64,000 bases of DNA from Bacteroidota bacterium (GTDB lineage Bacteria > Bacteroidota > Bacteroidia > AKYH767-A > OLB10). A model generated the notes under the pieces. That model was not told the origin of the DNA. It did no database searches and saw nothing but the letters and a program-made list of their open reading frames with translations. The stretch is from assembly GCA_023251535.1 (NCBI GenBank), contig JAHEYP010000005.1, positions 62,001 to 126,000 on the forward strand. Direction: 5' to 3'. Position 1 is the first letter of the stretch. Every line of letters begins with the position of its first letter. Positions 44,391 to 54,225 of the stretch are shown piece after piece. The position numbers were made by a program, and so were the translations under genes.

Positions 44391-47300
44391 ATGTTCTCGA
44401 AAAAAACTATTCTGATTTTTTTATTCCTTTTGGCCGGCATTAACGTATTTGCCGCTCGCTTTAGCAGTTCAAGTTGTACTCAACTAAATACTGGCGCTTC
44501 AGCACTTCCTGGGTCAACTGCCAATCAAGTAATTCGTGTTGATTTAGTTGGAACAGGAAACAATTCAGGTTCTTCGTGGACACTATCGTCGATATCGTTT
44601 TCTCTAACGAATAGCAGCAACTACTCTTCTGCGAAACTTTATTACGGAACTAGCACTTCATTTTCTAGTGCTACTTTAATACAAACAATTAGCAATCCTG
44701 GTAGCTCTGCAACGTTTAGCTCATTCTCAACAACACCAACTGCTTCAGGAAGTTCGGCCACAACAATATCGTTGTTCCTTGTTGTCGATTTAAAATCTAG
44801 CATTTCTTGTAATAATGCGGTAATAGATGCTTCGGTTGCTTCTAGCGGATTAAACATTGGAGGAAATGGAGGAGGAAACAACTTAACTCCAACAACAAAT
44901 AATCCTACAGGAAACGGAAATGTTGCAACATCAGTCACTCCTACAATTTCAATTGCGGCATCAGCAACAACAATTTGCTCCGGAACTTCAGTAACCTTCA
45001 CTCCCACTATCGCAAATGGCGGAACAACCCCAACTTACCAATGGAAAGTTAATGGAACCAATTCAGGGACAGCTTCTACTTTTACGTCTACGACATTAAC
45101 CAATAGCGATATTGTCACTTGCGTGCTTACCTCAAATCATGTATGTGCCAGCACTAGTACCGTTACATCCAACGCGGTAACAATGACTGTTGATGCTTAC
45201 CCAACGGCATCAATAACACAAGGAAGCACAGTGAATATTTGTCCTCCGACAACTTCAACCACACTAAATGCCTCCACGAATCAATCAGGGGTTACTTATT
45301 CATGGAAAAAAGACGGGAACACCATTTCAGGTGCATCATCATCTACTTACGCTGCAACATTTGGCGGATCATATTTAGTAACGATCACAAATGCTACAGG
45401 ATGTTCAACGACTTCTTCTGCTACTGTGGTGAATATAGGAAATAGCTTAGCAATTGCTGCCTCTTCAAATTTGTCAGCCGTTTGCCCTAATAGTACGATT
45501 AACTTAACTACAACTAATAGTACTAATTTCACAAAAACCTTTACTAATAGCACCTCGGTTTCAATTCCTGACAATTCAACAACTGGAGCTACTTCAAATA
45601 TTGATGTTTCAGGATTACCAAACACATTAACAGGAGCAACAGTTACAGTTTCTTTATCGATTAACCATACTTTTAATGATGACTTAGAAGTTTATTTATT
45701 GAAACCCGGCGGATCAATCACTACAGCATCATCAGGATCGCAATTATTCAATAACGTTGCAGGAACTTCAATCACATTAACAAGTGATAATGGAGGAAGT
45801 GGAGCAAATTATAGCGGAACGCTATTCACAGATGCCGCTTCTTCAAACATCACTAGCATTAACAATTCAAACATCAACAATATTTCTGGAAGCTATCGTC
45901 CTGAACAAGCGTTTTCAACTTTATCGGGTAACCCGAACGGAACGTGGAGCTTAAAGGTTTTTGATGATGCATCTACAGATACAGGAAGTTTAACTTCATG
46001 GACTATCAACATTACTTATCCTGATGGAACTACATACGCGTGGACTTCTTCCCCTGCAGGATTTACATCAACTGTAAAAAACCCAACGAATGTTGCTATA
46101 AGCAATACCACAACATATACTGTTGTTGCTACAGATCAAATTGCCGGATGTACATCATCTGCTTCAGTAACTGTTAATGGCGATATTATTAAACCTGTTG
46201 TTAATTGCAAAAATGTTTCTGTGAACTTAAACAGCGCAGGTCAAGCATCAATAACTGCTTCTCAAATCAACAATGGATCAACCGACAACTGTACAATTTC
46301 TTCTATTGTTGCGAGAAAAACAAATTTTGATTGCTCTAACTTAGGTGCCAATTCTGTTTACTTAGTAGTAACTGATAACTCGGGAAATGTCGATTCATGC
46401 TTAGCAACTGTAACAGTAATTGACAACATTAAACCGATAGTTAATTGCACGAGTATAACAGCAGCATTAGGCATTGACGGCACAGTTACTGTTTCGCCTT
46501 CAAGTTTAAATAATGCAAGCAGTGACAATTGCGGAATTAGCAATTTCAGTTTAAGTAAATCAACATTTAATTGCCAAAACGTTGGAGTAAACAGCGTTTA
46601 CTTGATTGCAACAGATGCTTCAGGGAATAAAGATTCTTGTTTAACAACTATTACGGTAACATCCGACTTATCAGCAACAGCAACAATCACAACTCCTATT
46701 TCTTGTTACGGCGGAAATGCAACTGTCTTGGTTGCTGCTACAGGTGGATCAGGAATTTATTCTGGAACAGGCTCAATTCAAGTCATTGCCGGAAATTATA
46801 ATTACACCATTACCGACAACAACGGCTGCTCTACATCAACTTCCATTTCTGTTTCTCAACCTACGGAACTTAATGTAACGGGAAGCTCCGTAGATCCATT
46901 ATGTCACGATGACGCAAACGGCTCAATTAATTTGTCAGTCTCTGGAGGCACTCCAAGTTATACTTATGTATGGAGCAGCGGACAAACAACTGAAGATATT
47001 TCTTCATTAGTTGGCTCTAATTATACAGTCACTGTCACTGACAATAATGGTTGTTCAAAAACAAATAGCTATACATTATCAAATCCTTCTCAGCTTTCTG
47101 CAACAATTACTACAACAGACAATGCTTGCTATGGTAGTAACAGCGGCACGGCAACAGCAAGTGTAAGCGGAGGGACTACTCCATACTCATATCTGTGGGA
47201 TAATGACAACGAAACTGCTTCTGCAATTTCAGGTTTATATGCAGGGTTCTATAATGTAATCATCAATGATCTTAACAATTGTACTATTTCAGTTCCTTTT

Positions 47301-48893
47301 GTAATTACACAACCCGACCCTGTTGAAGTACAAATCTTAAATGACAACAACACACAAATTTGCTATAACAGCACAATTTCACTTACAGGATATATTGACG
47401 GTACTTATCAATCTCTTATTTGGCATACAACTGGTGATGGGACATTCAGTAATAATTCCGATTTGTCGCCAGTATATACTCCTGGAACAAATGATATCGC
47501 TTTAGGTAATGTCGACTTAACGCTAGAAGTATTAGGTCAAACAGGATGCTCTACGTTCACTGCATCTATTACTGTTCTAGTTAAAAATAAACCTGCAAAA
47601 CCTGCTCCTATTTCAGGACCATCTATGCTTTGCCTCGACAATTCAGGCAGTTTCTCTATCACTCCTTCAAGTGATGCAAACAGCTATGCTTGGTCGACAG
47701 GCAATGCAAGCAGCATTACGTCTGGACAAGGCTCTACTTCAGTAAATGTTTACTTCCCTTCGTCAGTTACAAATTCAGGAACATACATTTTCGTTTCAGG
47801 AGTAAATGAATGTGGAACAAGCTTAGCCTCTCAAGTATGGGTTCGCCATAATGTTGGTGCTGCTCAATTCCAAGTCGGACCAAACTCTGTTTGTCCGGGT
47901 TCATCAAATGTTTATTACAAAGTAAGAACCGTTGAAGGAGCAGATTCAATTCGTTGGTTCTTACCTCCCGGTTGTTCATTCGTATCTCAAAACGACACTT
48001 CAGCATACATTGATTTCTCAAACTCTTACAATGGTGGATCTATCAATGTAATTGCGTATTTCGCTTGTGGAAATTCACATGCATCATTAAAAACAAATAT
48101 TCCAATCACTCGCGTACCGGGAAATATCACAGGTCCTATAGCAGGTTTATGCGACACCACAGTAACCTATAGCATTGCTGCTGTTTCAGGTGCTGCCTCT
48201 TACCTTTGGGTAGTTCCTGCTGGAGCGAATATTGTTGGAGCATCAAACGGAACTACATGCACTATTCAGTTCAACCCAGGATTCACAACAGGAATTATAT
48301 CTGTTTACTCGATTAACATTTGTGGTGTTGCCGGTGGAGCAAGATCTTTAAGTGTAAAAGGAATTCCTCAAACACCTTCTGTTATCAACGGACCAATAAC
48401 AATCTGTGCATTCCAACAAAACGTAGTGTATTCTACTCCTGCTATCACTGGTGTTAACTCTTATATCTGGTCAGTGCCTTCAACAGCAACTATAGTTAGT
48501 GGGCAAGGAACTAATTCGATTACAGTAAACTTTGGAAATAAGAGCGGAGGAATTAATGTTCAAGCAAATCGCAGTTGCTCAGGTAACAGTTCAACTAAAT
48601 CACTAGGATATACAATCAACTGCCGCGAAGGAATTTCAGAAGCAGTAAACTCACTGAATGTATTACCTAATCCTTCACATGGAAACTTCTCTGTAGCTTA
48701 TACTTCAGATAAAGTAACAGCAACTGTTATTTCAATTATCGACTTCACGGGACGAATCATTTATCAAGAAGAAAAACAATCAAATGAAGGATTAAACGAA
48801 TTCCCAATGCAAACGAACCTTTCTGCGGGAATGTATATCCTTCGCACAGAATCAGGCAATGATCTTCAACAAAAAACATTTATCGTTGAATAA
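44391..48893 (+). CDS. Large SprB-repeat, P-domain T9SS cargo (adhesin-like)
   Basis: A 1500-residue exported protein. Signal peptide to about residue 21 (INVFAAR). Ser/Thr/Gly-rich N-terminal region, an Ig-like domain (about 185-265), a P-proprotein-like domain (about 383-545: LSINHTFNDDLEVYLLKPGG, NGTWSLKVFDDASTDTGSL) and two HYR-like repeats (about 600-755, each with DNC and SVYLxxTDxSGNxDSCL). SprB repeats follow (about 763-973: SGGTPSYTYVWSSGQTTEDI, SGGTTPYSYLWDNDNET), then PKD/Ig-like modules and a type A T9SS sorting domain (about 1420-1500, LPNPSHGNFSVAY). SprB repeats occur in mobile gliding adhesins, so an attachment role is likely. A CRP-like site lies upstream. Confidence 0.9.
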   Translation: MFSKKTILIFLFLLAGINVFAARFSSSSCTQLNTGASALPGSTANQVIRVDLVGTGNNSGSSWTLSSISFSLTNSSNYSSAKLYYGTSTSFSSATLIQTISNPGSSATFSSFSTTPTASGSSATTISLFLVVDLKSSISCNNAVIDASVASSGLNIGGNGGGNNLTPTTNNPTGNGNVATSVTPTISIAASATTICSGTSVTFTPTIANGGTTPTYQWKVNGTNSGTASTFTSTTLTNSDIVTCVLTSNHVCASTSTVTSNAVTMTVDAYPTASITQGSTVNICPPTTSTTLNASTNQSGVTYSWKKDGNTISGASSSTYAATFGGSYLVTITNATGCSTTSSATVVNIGNSLAIAASSNLSAVCPNSTINLTTTNSTNFTKTFTNSTSVSIPDNSTTGATSNIDVSGLPNTLTGATVTVSLSINHTFNDDLEVYLLKPGGSITTASSGSQLFNNVAGTSITLTSDNGGSGANYSGTLFTDAASSNITSINNSNINNISGSYRPEQAFSTLSGNPNGTWSLKVFDDASTDTGSLTSWTINITYPDGTTYAWTSSPAGFTSTVKNPTNVAISNTTTYTVVATDQIAGCTSSASVTVNGDIIKPVVNCKNVSVNLNSAGQASITASQINNGSTDNCTISSIVARKTNFDCSNLGANSVYLVVTDNSGNVDSCLATVTVIDNIKPIVNCTSITAALGIDGTVTVSPSSLNNASSDNCGISNFSLSKSTFNCQNVGVNSVYLIATDASGNKDSCLTTITVTSDLSATATITTPISCYGGNATVLVAATGGSGIYSGTGSIQVIAGNYNYTITDNNGCSTSTSISVSQPTELNVTGSSVDPLCHDDANGSINLSVSGGTPSYTYVWSSGQTTEDISSLVGSNYTVTVTDNNGCSKTNSYTLSNPSQLSATITTTDNACYGSNSGTATASVSGGTTPYSYLWDNDNETASAISGLYAGFYNVIINDLNNCTISVPFVITQPDPVEVQILNDNNTQICYNSTISLTGYIDGTYQSLIWHTTGDGTFSNNSDLSPVYTPGTNDIALGNVDLTLEVLGQTGCSTFTASITVLVKNKPAKPAPISGPSMLCLDNSGSFSITPSSDANSYAWSTGNASSITSGQGSTSVNVYFPSSVTNSGTYIFVSGVNECGTSLASQVWVRHNVGAAQFQVGPNSVCPGSSNVYYKVRTVEGADSIRWFLPPGCSFVSQNDTSAYIDFSNSYNGGSINVIAYFACGNSHASLKTNIPITRVPGNITGPIAGLCDTTVTYSIAAVSGAASYLWVVPAGANIVGASNGTTCTIQFNPGFTTGIISVYSINICGVAGGARSLSVKGIPQTPSVINGPITICAFQQNVVYSTPAITGVNSYIWSVPSTATIVSGQGTNSITVNFGNKSGGINVQANRSCSGNSSTKSLGYTINCREGISEAVNSLNVLPNPSHGNFSVAYTSDKVTATVISIIDFTGRIIYQEEKQSNEGLNEFPMQTNLSAGMYILRTESGNDLQQKTFIVE

Positions 48894-48910
48894 CAGAAAA
48901 TAATCTTCAA

Positions 48911-48945
48911 GAGAGGCTCCATTACGGGGCCTTTCTTATTTTTAC
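48911..48945 (+). terminator. Terminator after the adhesin-like gene
   Basis: GAGAGGCTCC, loop ATTAC, GGGGCCTTTC: a 10-pair stem with two G-T wobble pairs, followed by a T-rich tract. Confidence 0.65.
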
Positions 48946-48973
48946 GCTTTGGCAAACTCTATATTGCAAAGCA

Positions 48974-49618
48974 ATGACTCGAAAAGAACGGTACGATTTT
49001 ATTATTGATTACTTCAGTAAACATAATCCTGATGCAGAAACAGAACTTCATTATAGCAATCCTTATGAATTGCTTGTTGCAGTAATCTTGTCTGCTCAAT
49101 GCACCGATAAACGAGTAAACTTAGTTACTCCCGCTCTATTTCGTGCTTATCCCACAGCAGAAGATTTAGCAACGGCTATGCCGGATGATATCTTTTCGTA
49201 TATACGCTCCGTTAGTTATCCCAATAACAAGGCCAAGCATCTTGCAGGAATGGCAAGAATGTTAGTGAATGATTTTAATGGAGAAGTCCCTTCCGAAATT
49301 GATGAACTAGTAAAACTACCCGGCGTCGGAAGAAAAACGGCCAACGTAATTGCTTCTGTTGTTTACAATATGCCTGCAATGGCTGTTGATACGCACGTGT
49401 TCAGAGTTTCCGCGAGAATCGGGCTCACTTTAAATGCTAAAACTCCTTTAGCAGCAGAAAAACAATTAGTGAAGTATATCCCCGAAGAACAAATACCATT
49501 GGCTCACCATTGGCTTATCCTCCACGGAAGATATATTTGCCTTGCTCGTACGCCGAAATGCGCCGAATGTCAAATCAAATCGGCGTGCAAATATTTTTTA
49601 AGTAAGAAGAAGAGTTAA
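48974..49618 (+). CDS. nth: Endonuclease III
   Basis: DNA glycosylase/AP lyase for oxidised pyrimidines, base-excision repair. 214 residues, the usual length. The helix-hairpin-helix LPGVGRKTANVIASV supplies the catalytic Lys, and AVDTHVFRVSARIGL the catalytic Asp. The C-terminal 4Fe-4S cluster motif is complete: C-x6-C-x2-C-x5-C in CLARTPKCAECQIKSACKYF. Converges on ald with the TTAA interlock. Confidence 0.97.
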   Translation: MTRKERYDFIIDYFSKHNPDAETELHYSNPYELLVAVILSAQCTDKRVNLVTPALFRAYPTAEDLATAMPDDIFSYIRSVSYPNNKAKHLAGMARMLVNDFNGEVPSEIDELVKLPGVGRKTANVIASVVYNMPAMAVDTHVFRVSARIGLTLNAKTPLAAEKQLVKYIPEEQIPLAHHWLILHGRYICLARTPKCAECQIKSACKYFLSKKKS

Positions 49619-50838
49619 ATTCTTGTGGCCATCAAGAGATTCAAATCTCTAAACGGCATCCTGCAAATATCTGCAACATATTTATTGGTAACTGTACCTC
49701 TATACAGATAAGCTGCACATCGCACATGATGATCTTGCCATAGTAGCGGATCCATTCCTCCTTCTTCTCCCATGTTCAATAATATCTGAGTGAAGATATT
49801 ACTCAATGCATAAGAGGCAGTGCGTGCAACACGACTGGCAATATTAGGAACACAGTAGTGTATTACTCCGTATTTTCTAAATGTAGGATTCGAGTGATTA
49901 GTTACTTCAGATGTTTCAAAGCATCCTCCTTGGTCGATACTTACATCAATAATTACCGATCCGAAACGCATTTCACTTACCATTTCTTCAGTAACTACAA
50001 CCGGTGAACGTCCTTCTTTTCCTAATATCGCACCAATTGCAACATCACATGTTTTTAGTGCTTTAAGAAGGTTAGCAGGATTTAATGTTGATGTATAAAC
50101 GCGCGAACCAAGGTTTCTTTGCAATCTTCTTAATTTATAGATCGAATTATCAAACACTTTTACGTTCGCTCCTAATCCAAGTGCTGCTCTTGCCGCATAT
50201 TCACCTACTGTTCCTGCTCCTAGAATTACAACTTCAGTTGGAGGAATTCCCGGTACACCACCCAATAACTCTCCTTTCCCTCCTGCAGTATTACTTAACA
50301 ACTCCGATGCAATCAAAATCGATGTACTTCCCACGATTTCACTCATGGCTTGTATTACAGGATATACATCAGTTTCATCACGTAAATATTCGTAAGCTAA
50401 TGCGGTAATTTTTTTTGTCGATAGGCGTTGAAGAAATCCTTCTTGTTGCATGCCGATTTGAAGTATCGACATCAACGACTGCTTGTCTTTAAAGTAATCA
50501 AGCTCTTCTAATGATGGCGGAGCAACTTTTATTATTAAATCAGATTGATATACTTCTTTTGTTGAGTAAGCAATTTTTGCTCCGGCTTCGCTATAGTCTG
50601 AATCCGTAAAATTGGCATTCTTTCCCGCTCCGGTTTCTACTAAAATTTGATGTCCGTTATTAACCAACACTGCTACCGATTCCGGCACTAAAGGAATCCT
50701 GTTTTCTTGAAATGATGTTTCTTTAGGTATGCCTATGAAAAGATTTTGTCGAAGCTTACCTACTTCTAAAACACTTTCCTGTGGCATCATCACCCCTTGT
50801 TGGGCCAATGTACTGATTCCTTTGAATTGCTTACTCAT
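49615..50838 (-). CDS. ald: Alanine dehydrogenase
   Basis: NAD-dependent interconversion of L-alanine and pyruvate plus ammonia; same fold as the transhydrogenase alpha subunit. 407 residues from ATG 50838 (MSKQFKGIS); the ORF-track start at 50898 lies in tsaE and adds 20 residues. It has an N-terminal tail of about 30 residues before GIPKETSFQENRIPLVPESV, the pyruvate-site LVETGAGKNANF, NAD-binding VVILGAGTVGEYAARAALGLGANVKVFD and DVSIDQGGCFETSE. Overlaps the tsaE stop by 8 bases. Third gene of porX-tsaE-ald. Confidence 0.92.
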   Translation of the reverse strand: MSKQFKGISTLAQQGVMMPQESVLEVGKLRQNLFIGIPKETSFQENRIPLVPESVAVLVNNGHQILVETGAGKNANFTDSDYSEAGAKIAYSTKEVYQSDLIIKVAPPSLEELDYFKDKQSLMSILQIGMQQEGFLQRLSTKKITALAYEYLRDETDVYPVIQAMSEIVGSTSILIASELLSNTAGGKGELLGGVPGIPPTEVVILGAGTVGEYAARAALGLGANVKVFDNSIYKLRRLQRNLGSRVYTSTLNPANLLKALKTCDVAIGAILGKEGRSPVVVTEEMVSEMRFGSVIIDVSIDQGGCFETSEVTNHSNPTFRKYGVIHYCVPNIASRVARTASYALSNIFTQILLNMGEEGGMDPLLWQDHHVRCAAYLYRGTVTNKYVADICRMPFRDLNLLMATRI

Positions 50839-51253
50839 AACGACATGTAATTGTGCGTGTATTATTATCTGAAGTGATAAAAATATCTGCTTTTGCAAAA
50901 TTTAACAAACTTTCAACCTTTTCGGGCCACTCAATGAAGCAATAATGTCCCGAAAACACGTAATCTTCATATCCGATATCATACGCTTCCTCCAAACTCT
51001 TTAACCTGTAAAAGTCAAAATGAAACACCGGATCACCCGAAGCTGCTGTGTACTCATTTACGATCGAGAAGGTGGGACTTTGAACTTCATCACTTACTCC
51101 TAACGTTTTACTTAACTCTTTAACGAAGGTTGTCTTTCCCGCTCCCATTTCTCCATGTAAGCAGAATATTTTTTGAGAGGAGGCAAACTGCAATAATTCG
51201 GCAGCCACCTCCGGCAATTGTTCTAAAGTTACTGTGGTCCACGTTCGGGTCAT
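50831..51253 (-). CDS. tsaE: tRNA threonylcarbamoyladenosine ATPase TsaE
   Basis: Small P-loop ATPase of the t6A biosynthesis complex (with TsaB and TsaD, not in the window). 140 residues. Walker A GEMGAGKTTFVKEL, switch-like SPTFSIVNEY and HFDFYRLKSLEEAYDIGYEDYVFSG are family hallmarks. It overlaps porX by 4 bases and ald by 8 bases, so translation is likely coupled. Note mtaB, which modifies t6A further, is also in the window but on another transcript. Confidence 0.95.
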   Translation of the reverse strand: MTRTWTTVTLEQLPEVAAELLQFASSQKIFCLHGEMGAGKTTFVKELSKTLGVSDEVQSPTFSIVNEYTAASGDPVFHFDFYRLKSLEEAYDIGYEDYVFSGHYCFIEWPEKVESLLNFAKADIFITSDNNTRTITCRYE

Positions 51254-52806
51254 GACTTACTCTGCAAAGTAATTACAGGGATGATCATTTCCTCAGGGGA
51301 TATACCACCATGCTGAAATGTGTCTCTGTAAAAATTAACATAATAATTAAAATTATTCGGGTAGGCGAAGAATTTATCTCCCTTTATAAACACATAAGAT
51401 GTGCTCACATTCATTTTCGGAAGAAACGCATCGGCGGGATTTCTTATCTCCATCACATCTTTCTTCTCGTAATTCAAGCTCTTCCCTACTTTATATCGGA
51501 GGTTTGTATTCGTATTTCTATCGCCTACAATTTTCGATGCATCATTAACCTTAATAGTTCCGTGATCGGTAGCAATAACTACTTTACATGGCTTCTCTGC
51601 AATTCTCTTTAATGCATCTAATAAAGGTGAATGCTCAAACCACGACTTCGTAATTGATCGATACGCTTTCTCATCTTCTGCCAACTCACGTATCACTTGC
51701 ATATCGGTACGAGCATGTGAAAGCATGTCGACAAAATTATATACAATCACATTAAATTTATTCTGATATAAATTAGGAATTGAGTCGACCAACGCTTTAC
51801 CCGCATCTATATTGGTAACTTTTGTATACGAAAACTTATACGTCTTTTTAAGACGTTGTAATTGATCGGCTAAGAAGTCTTCTTCATATTGATTTTTCCC
51901 TCCCTCGTCTTCGTCGTTCACCCATTTATCAGGAAATCTCTTCTCGATTTCTGAAGGCATCATCCCAGCAAAAATGGCGTTTCTAGCAAACATAGTAGCA
52001 GTAGGCAAAATACTGCAATAGGTTTCGTCTTCAATAATTTTAAATAAGTCGGTTAAGACAGGCTGAATCGTTTTCCATTGATCATATCGTAAGTTATCGA
52101 TCAAGATAAAAAACACCGGCTCTTCTCCCGCATCTACCAATGGCAAGACCTTACGACGCAAAAGATAATGCGACATTAATGGCGCTTTCTCTGGATCTTT
52201 CAGCCATTGCAAATAATTATTGTCGATGAATTTTCCGAAGAGATGATTTGCCTCTGCTTTCTGCATGGTCAAAATATCATACATACCAGGATCTTGCGTG
52301 TTCTCAAGTTCGATCTCCCAATACACCAACTTTTTGTAGACATCAACCCACTCGTTCCAACTCAACTTATCACTCATGCTCATGCCTATCTGGCGAAATT
52401 CTTGCTGATAGCCTTGTGTGGTTTTCTCACTAATCAATCGCTTGTTATCGAGATTCTTTTTGATCGACAATAAAATTTGATTCGGATTCACTGGCTTTAT
52501 GAGGTAATCGGCAATTTTACTACCAATCGCTTCCTCCATAATTTCTTCCGCTTCATTTTTCGTAATCATGACAACTGGAATTTCATTTCTCAGATTTTTT
52601 ATCTGCACCAACGTCTCTAATCCGCTTAATCCCGGCATATTTTCATCGAGAAAAACAATATCATATGCTGTCTTTTGCACCAAATCTAACGCATCACGGC
52701 CATTAGTTGCCGTTGTCACTTCGTACCCTTTTTCCTGAAGAAATAGAATATGTGGCTTCAACAAATCAATTTCGTCGTCGGCCCAAAGAATTTTAATTTT
52801 TTCCAT
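51250..52806 (-). CDS. porX: PorX-type response regulator with PglZ phosphatase-fold domain
   Basis: Two-component regulator that controls type IX secretion and gliding genes, and acts as a nucleotide phosphodiesterase in characterised members. 518 residues from ATG 52806 (MEKIKILWADDE), the length of P. gingivalis PorX. The receiver domain (1-120) has the acidic pair, phospho-acceptor Asp54 (FLDENMPGLSG) and a Lys in YLIKP. After a helical linker comes the alkaline-phosphatase-superfamily PglZ domain (about 200-518) with LIDNLRYDQW, CSILPTATMFARNAIFAG, IVYNFVDMLSHA and VIATDHGTI. No kinase (PorY) is adjacent. First gene of porX-tsaE-ald. The many T9SS substrates here fit its role. Confidence 0.93.
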   Translation of the reverse strand: MEKIKILWADDEIDLLKPHILFLQEKGYEVTTATNGRDALDLVQKTAYDIVFLDENMPGLSGLETLVQIKNLRNEIPVVMITKNEAEEIMEEAIGSKIADYLIKPVNPNQILLSIKKNLDNKRLISEKTTQGYQQEFRQIGMSMSDKLSWNEWVDVYKKLVYWEIELENTQDPGMYDILTMQKAEANHLFGKFIDNNYLQWLKDPEKAPLMSHYLLRRKVLPLVDAGEEPVFFILIDNLRYDQWKTIQPVLTDLFKIIEDETYCSILPTATMFARNAIFAGMMPSEIEKRFPDKWVNDEDEGGKNQYEEDFLADQLQRLKKTYKFSYTKVTNIDAGKALVDSIPNLYQNKFNVIVYNFVDMLSHARTDMQVIRELAEDEKAYRSITKSWFEHSPLLDALKRIAEKPCKVVIATDHGTIKVNDASKIVGDRNTNTNLRYKVGKSLNYEKKDVMEIRNPADAFLPKMNVSTSYVFIKGDKFFAYPNNFNYYVNFYRDTFQHGGISPEEMIIPVITLQSKS

Positions 52807-52820
52807 AGTTGATGTAAACG

Positions 52821-52828
52821 CAAAAATA
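52821..52828 (-). promoter_or_regulatory. -7 element of the porX operon
   Basis: Minus-strand TATTTTTG, an exact TAnnTTTG match 14 bases before the ATG at 52806, giving a very short leader. Confidence 0.5.
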
Positions 52829-52877
52829 GTCTTATTAATATGCAAATCCGTTTACGATATTTGCAAAATCATAATTC

Positions 52878-52908
52878 ATTCACTTCAAACACTAATTTCG
52901 AAGTGAAT
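52878..52908. repeat. Inverted repeat upstream of the HD gene
   Basis: ATTCACTTC (52878-52886) and GAAGTGAAT (52900-52908) are perfect 9-base arms with a 13-base spacer, 17 bases before the TTG start. It may be an operator or a 5' hairpin. Confidence 0.4.
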
Positions 52909-52924
52909 ATAAAAAATAGATCTC

Positions 52925-54160
52925 TTGAAAATCAATAAAAAGAAAATCTTTAATGATCCCGTTTACGGATTTATCACAATTCCGCACCCATTAATCTTTG
53001 ATTTGATTGAGCATCCTTGGTTCCAGCGACTAAGAAGAATCCGCCAACTAGGACTAACCCATATGGTTTATCCGGGAGCTTTGCATACCCGTTTTCATCA
53101 TGCTTTAGGAGCCTTACACCTTATGAGTCAAGCAATTGAGACGATAAAATCGAAAGGCCATGAAATTACCGAGGAGGAATCTTTAGGAGCGTTGGTTGCG
53201 ATCCTTTTACACGATATCGGACATAGTCCCTTCTCTCATGCTCTCGAACATAGCATCGTAAAAGGAATAACGCATGAGAAAGTATCGCTTTTGTTCATGG
53301 AAGCGTTAAACACCGAGTTCAACGGACAGCTTAGTGTGGGCATCCAAATTTTCAAGAACGAATACCCGAAAAAGTTTTTGCACGACTTAGTTTCCAGTCA
53401 ACTCGACATGGATCGCCTCGACTATTTGAACCGCGATAGCTTCTACACCGGCGTTTTAGAGGGGAAAATCGGAGCTCAGCGAATTATTAAAATGTTGGAT
53501 GTGCATAATGACCACCTGGTCATTGAAGAAAAAGGCCTTTATTCGATTGAGAAATTTATTGTTGCTCGCCGACTGATGTACTGGCAAGTTTACCTCCACA
53601 AAACAACATTGGCTGCCGAGCAAATGCTTGTTAATATTCTAAAAAGAGCAAAAGAATTAGCCGTTAACGACCCTAACTTATTCGCCACACCGGCACTAAA
53701 GCAATTCTTGACCAATAATTTCACAGAAAAAGACTTCGCTGAAAACCCTGAAATACTTCAACTTTTCAGTAAACTCGATGATTATGATATTTACGCGTCA
53801 CTTAAAGTGTGGACCGACCACGATGATGTTGTTTTGTCGAGACTTTGCAGAGGTATGGTAGAGCGAAAAATCTACAAAATCAGATTGCAAAAAGATCCTT
53901 TCGAAATCGAAAAAACAACTCCTTATCTCGATAAAGTTCGCAACAATTATCACTTGCCAGAAAAGGACCTTCACTACTTCGCTTTTACCGGAAAAATTAG
54001 CAATAGCGCATACAATCCCGATAGCGAACCGATAAGGATTTTATACCGCGACGGAACCCAAATTGAACTCTCTTTGGCAAGCGATCAACTCGAAGTTGCG
54101 GTACTTTCATCACCTATACAGAAAAACTTCTTTTGCTGCCTCCCCGAACTAATTGATTAA
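52925..54160 (+). CDS. HD-domain phosphohydrolase (dNTPase-like)
   Basis: A 411-residue cytoplasmic metal-dependent phosphohydrolase of the dGTPase/SAMHD1-like group. The HD motif is [17 protein letters not shown], preceded by [28 protein letters not shown], which gives the upstream His, and followed by [20 protein letters not shown] with the final Asp. The start is a TTG (52925), giving [17 protein letters not shown], which matches the N-terminal block of the family; no ATG would retain that block. Substrate (dNTPs or other nucleotides) unknown. Single gene; lpxD has its own promoter. Confidence 0.88.
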   Translation: MKINKKKIFNDPVYGFITIPHPLIFDLIEHPWFQRLRRIRQLGLTHMVYPGALHTRFHHALGALHLMSQAIETIKSKGHEITEEESLGALVAILLHDIGHSPFSHALEHSIVKGITHEKVSLLFMEALNTEFNGQLSVGIQIFKNEYPKKFLHDLVSSQLDMDRLDYLNRDSFYTGVLEGKIGAQRIIKMLDVHNDHLVIEEKGLYSIEKFIVARRLMYWQVYLHKTTLAAEQMLVNILKRAKELAVNDPNLFATPALKQFLTNNFTEKDFAENPEILQLFSKLDDYDIYASLKVWTDHDDVVLSRLCRGMVERKIYKIRLQKDPFEIEKTTPYLDKVRNNYHLPEKDLHYFAFTGKISNSAYNPDSEPIRILYRDGTQIELSLASDQLEVAVLSSPIQKNFFCCLPELID

Positions 54161-54208
54161 CAGATACTTTATGTTGCAGATTTCGACTCTCTGAAAAAGC
54201 TTATTTGT

Positions 54209-54216
54209 TACCTTTG
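54209..54216 (+). promoter_or_regulatory. -7 element of the lpxD operon
   Basis: TACCTTTG, an exact TAnnTTTG match ending 9 bases before the ATG at 54226. It lies inside the ORF-track 5' extension, supporting the start at 54226. Confidence 0.55.
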
Positions 54217-54225
54217 CAGGCTGAC

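Noticed and set aside
44391-48893. Internal repeats of the large gene as a mobile or CRISPR-like element
   Set aside because: The repeats are in frame, divergent and encode HYR and SprB protein modules.
51250-52806. PglZ domain as a sign of a BREX phage-defence system
   Set aside because: The domain is fused to a receiver domain with PorX length and order, and no other BREX gene is nearby.
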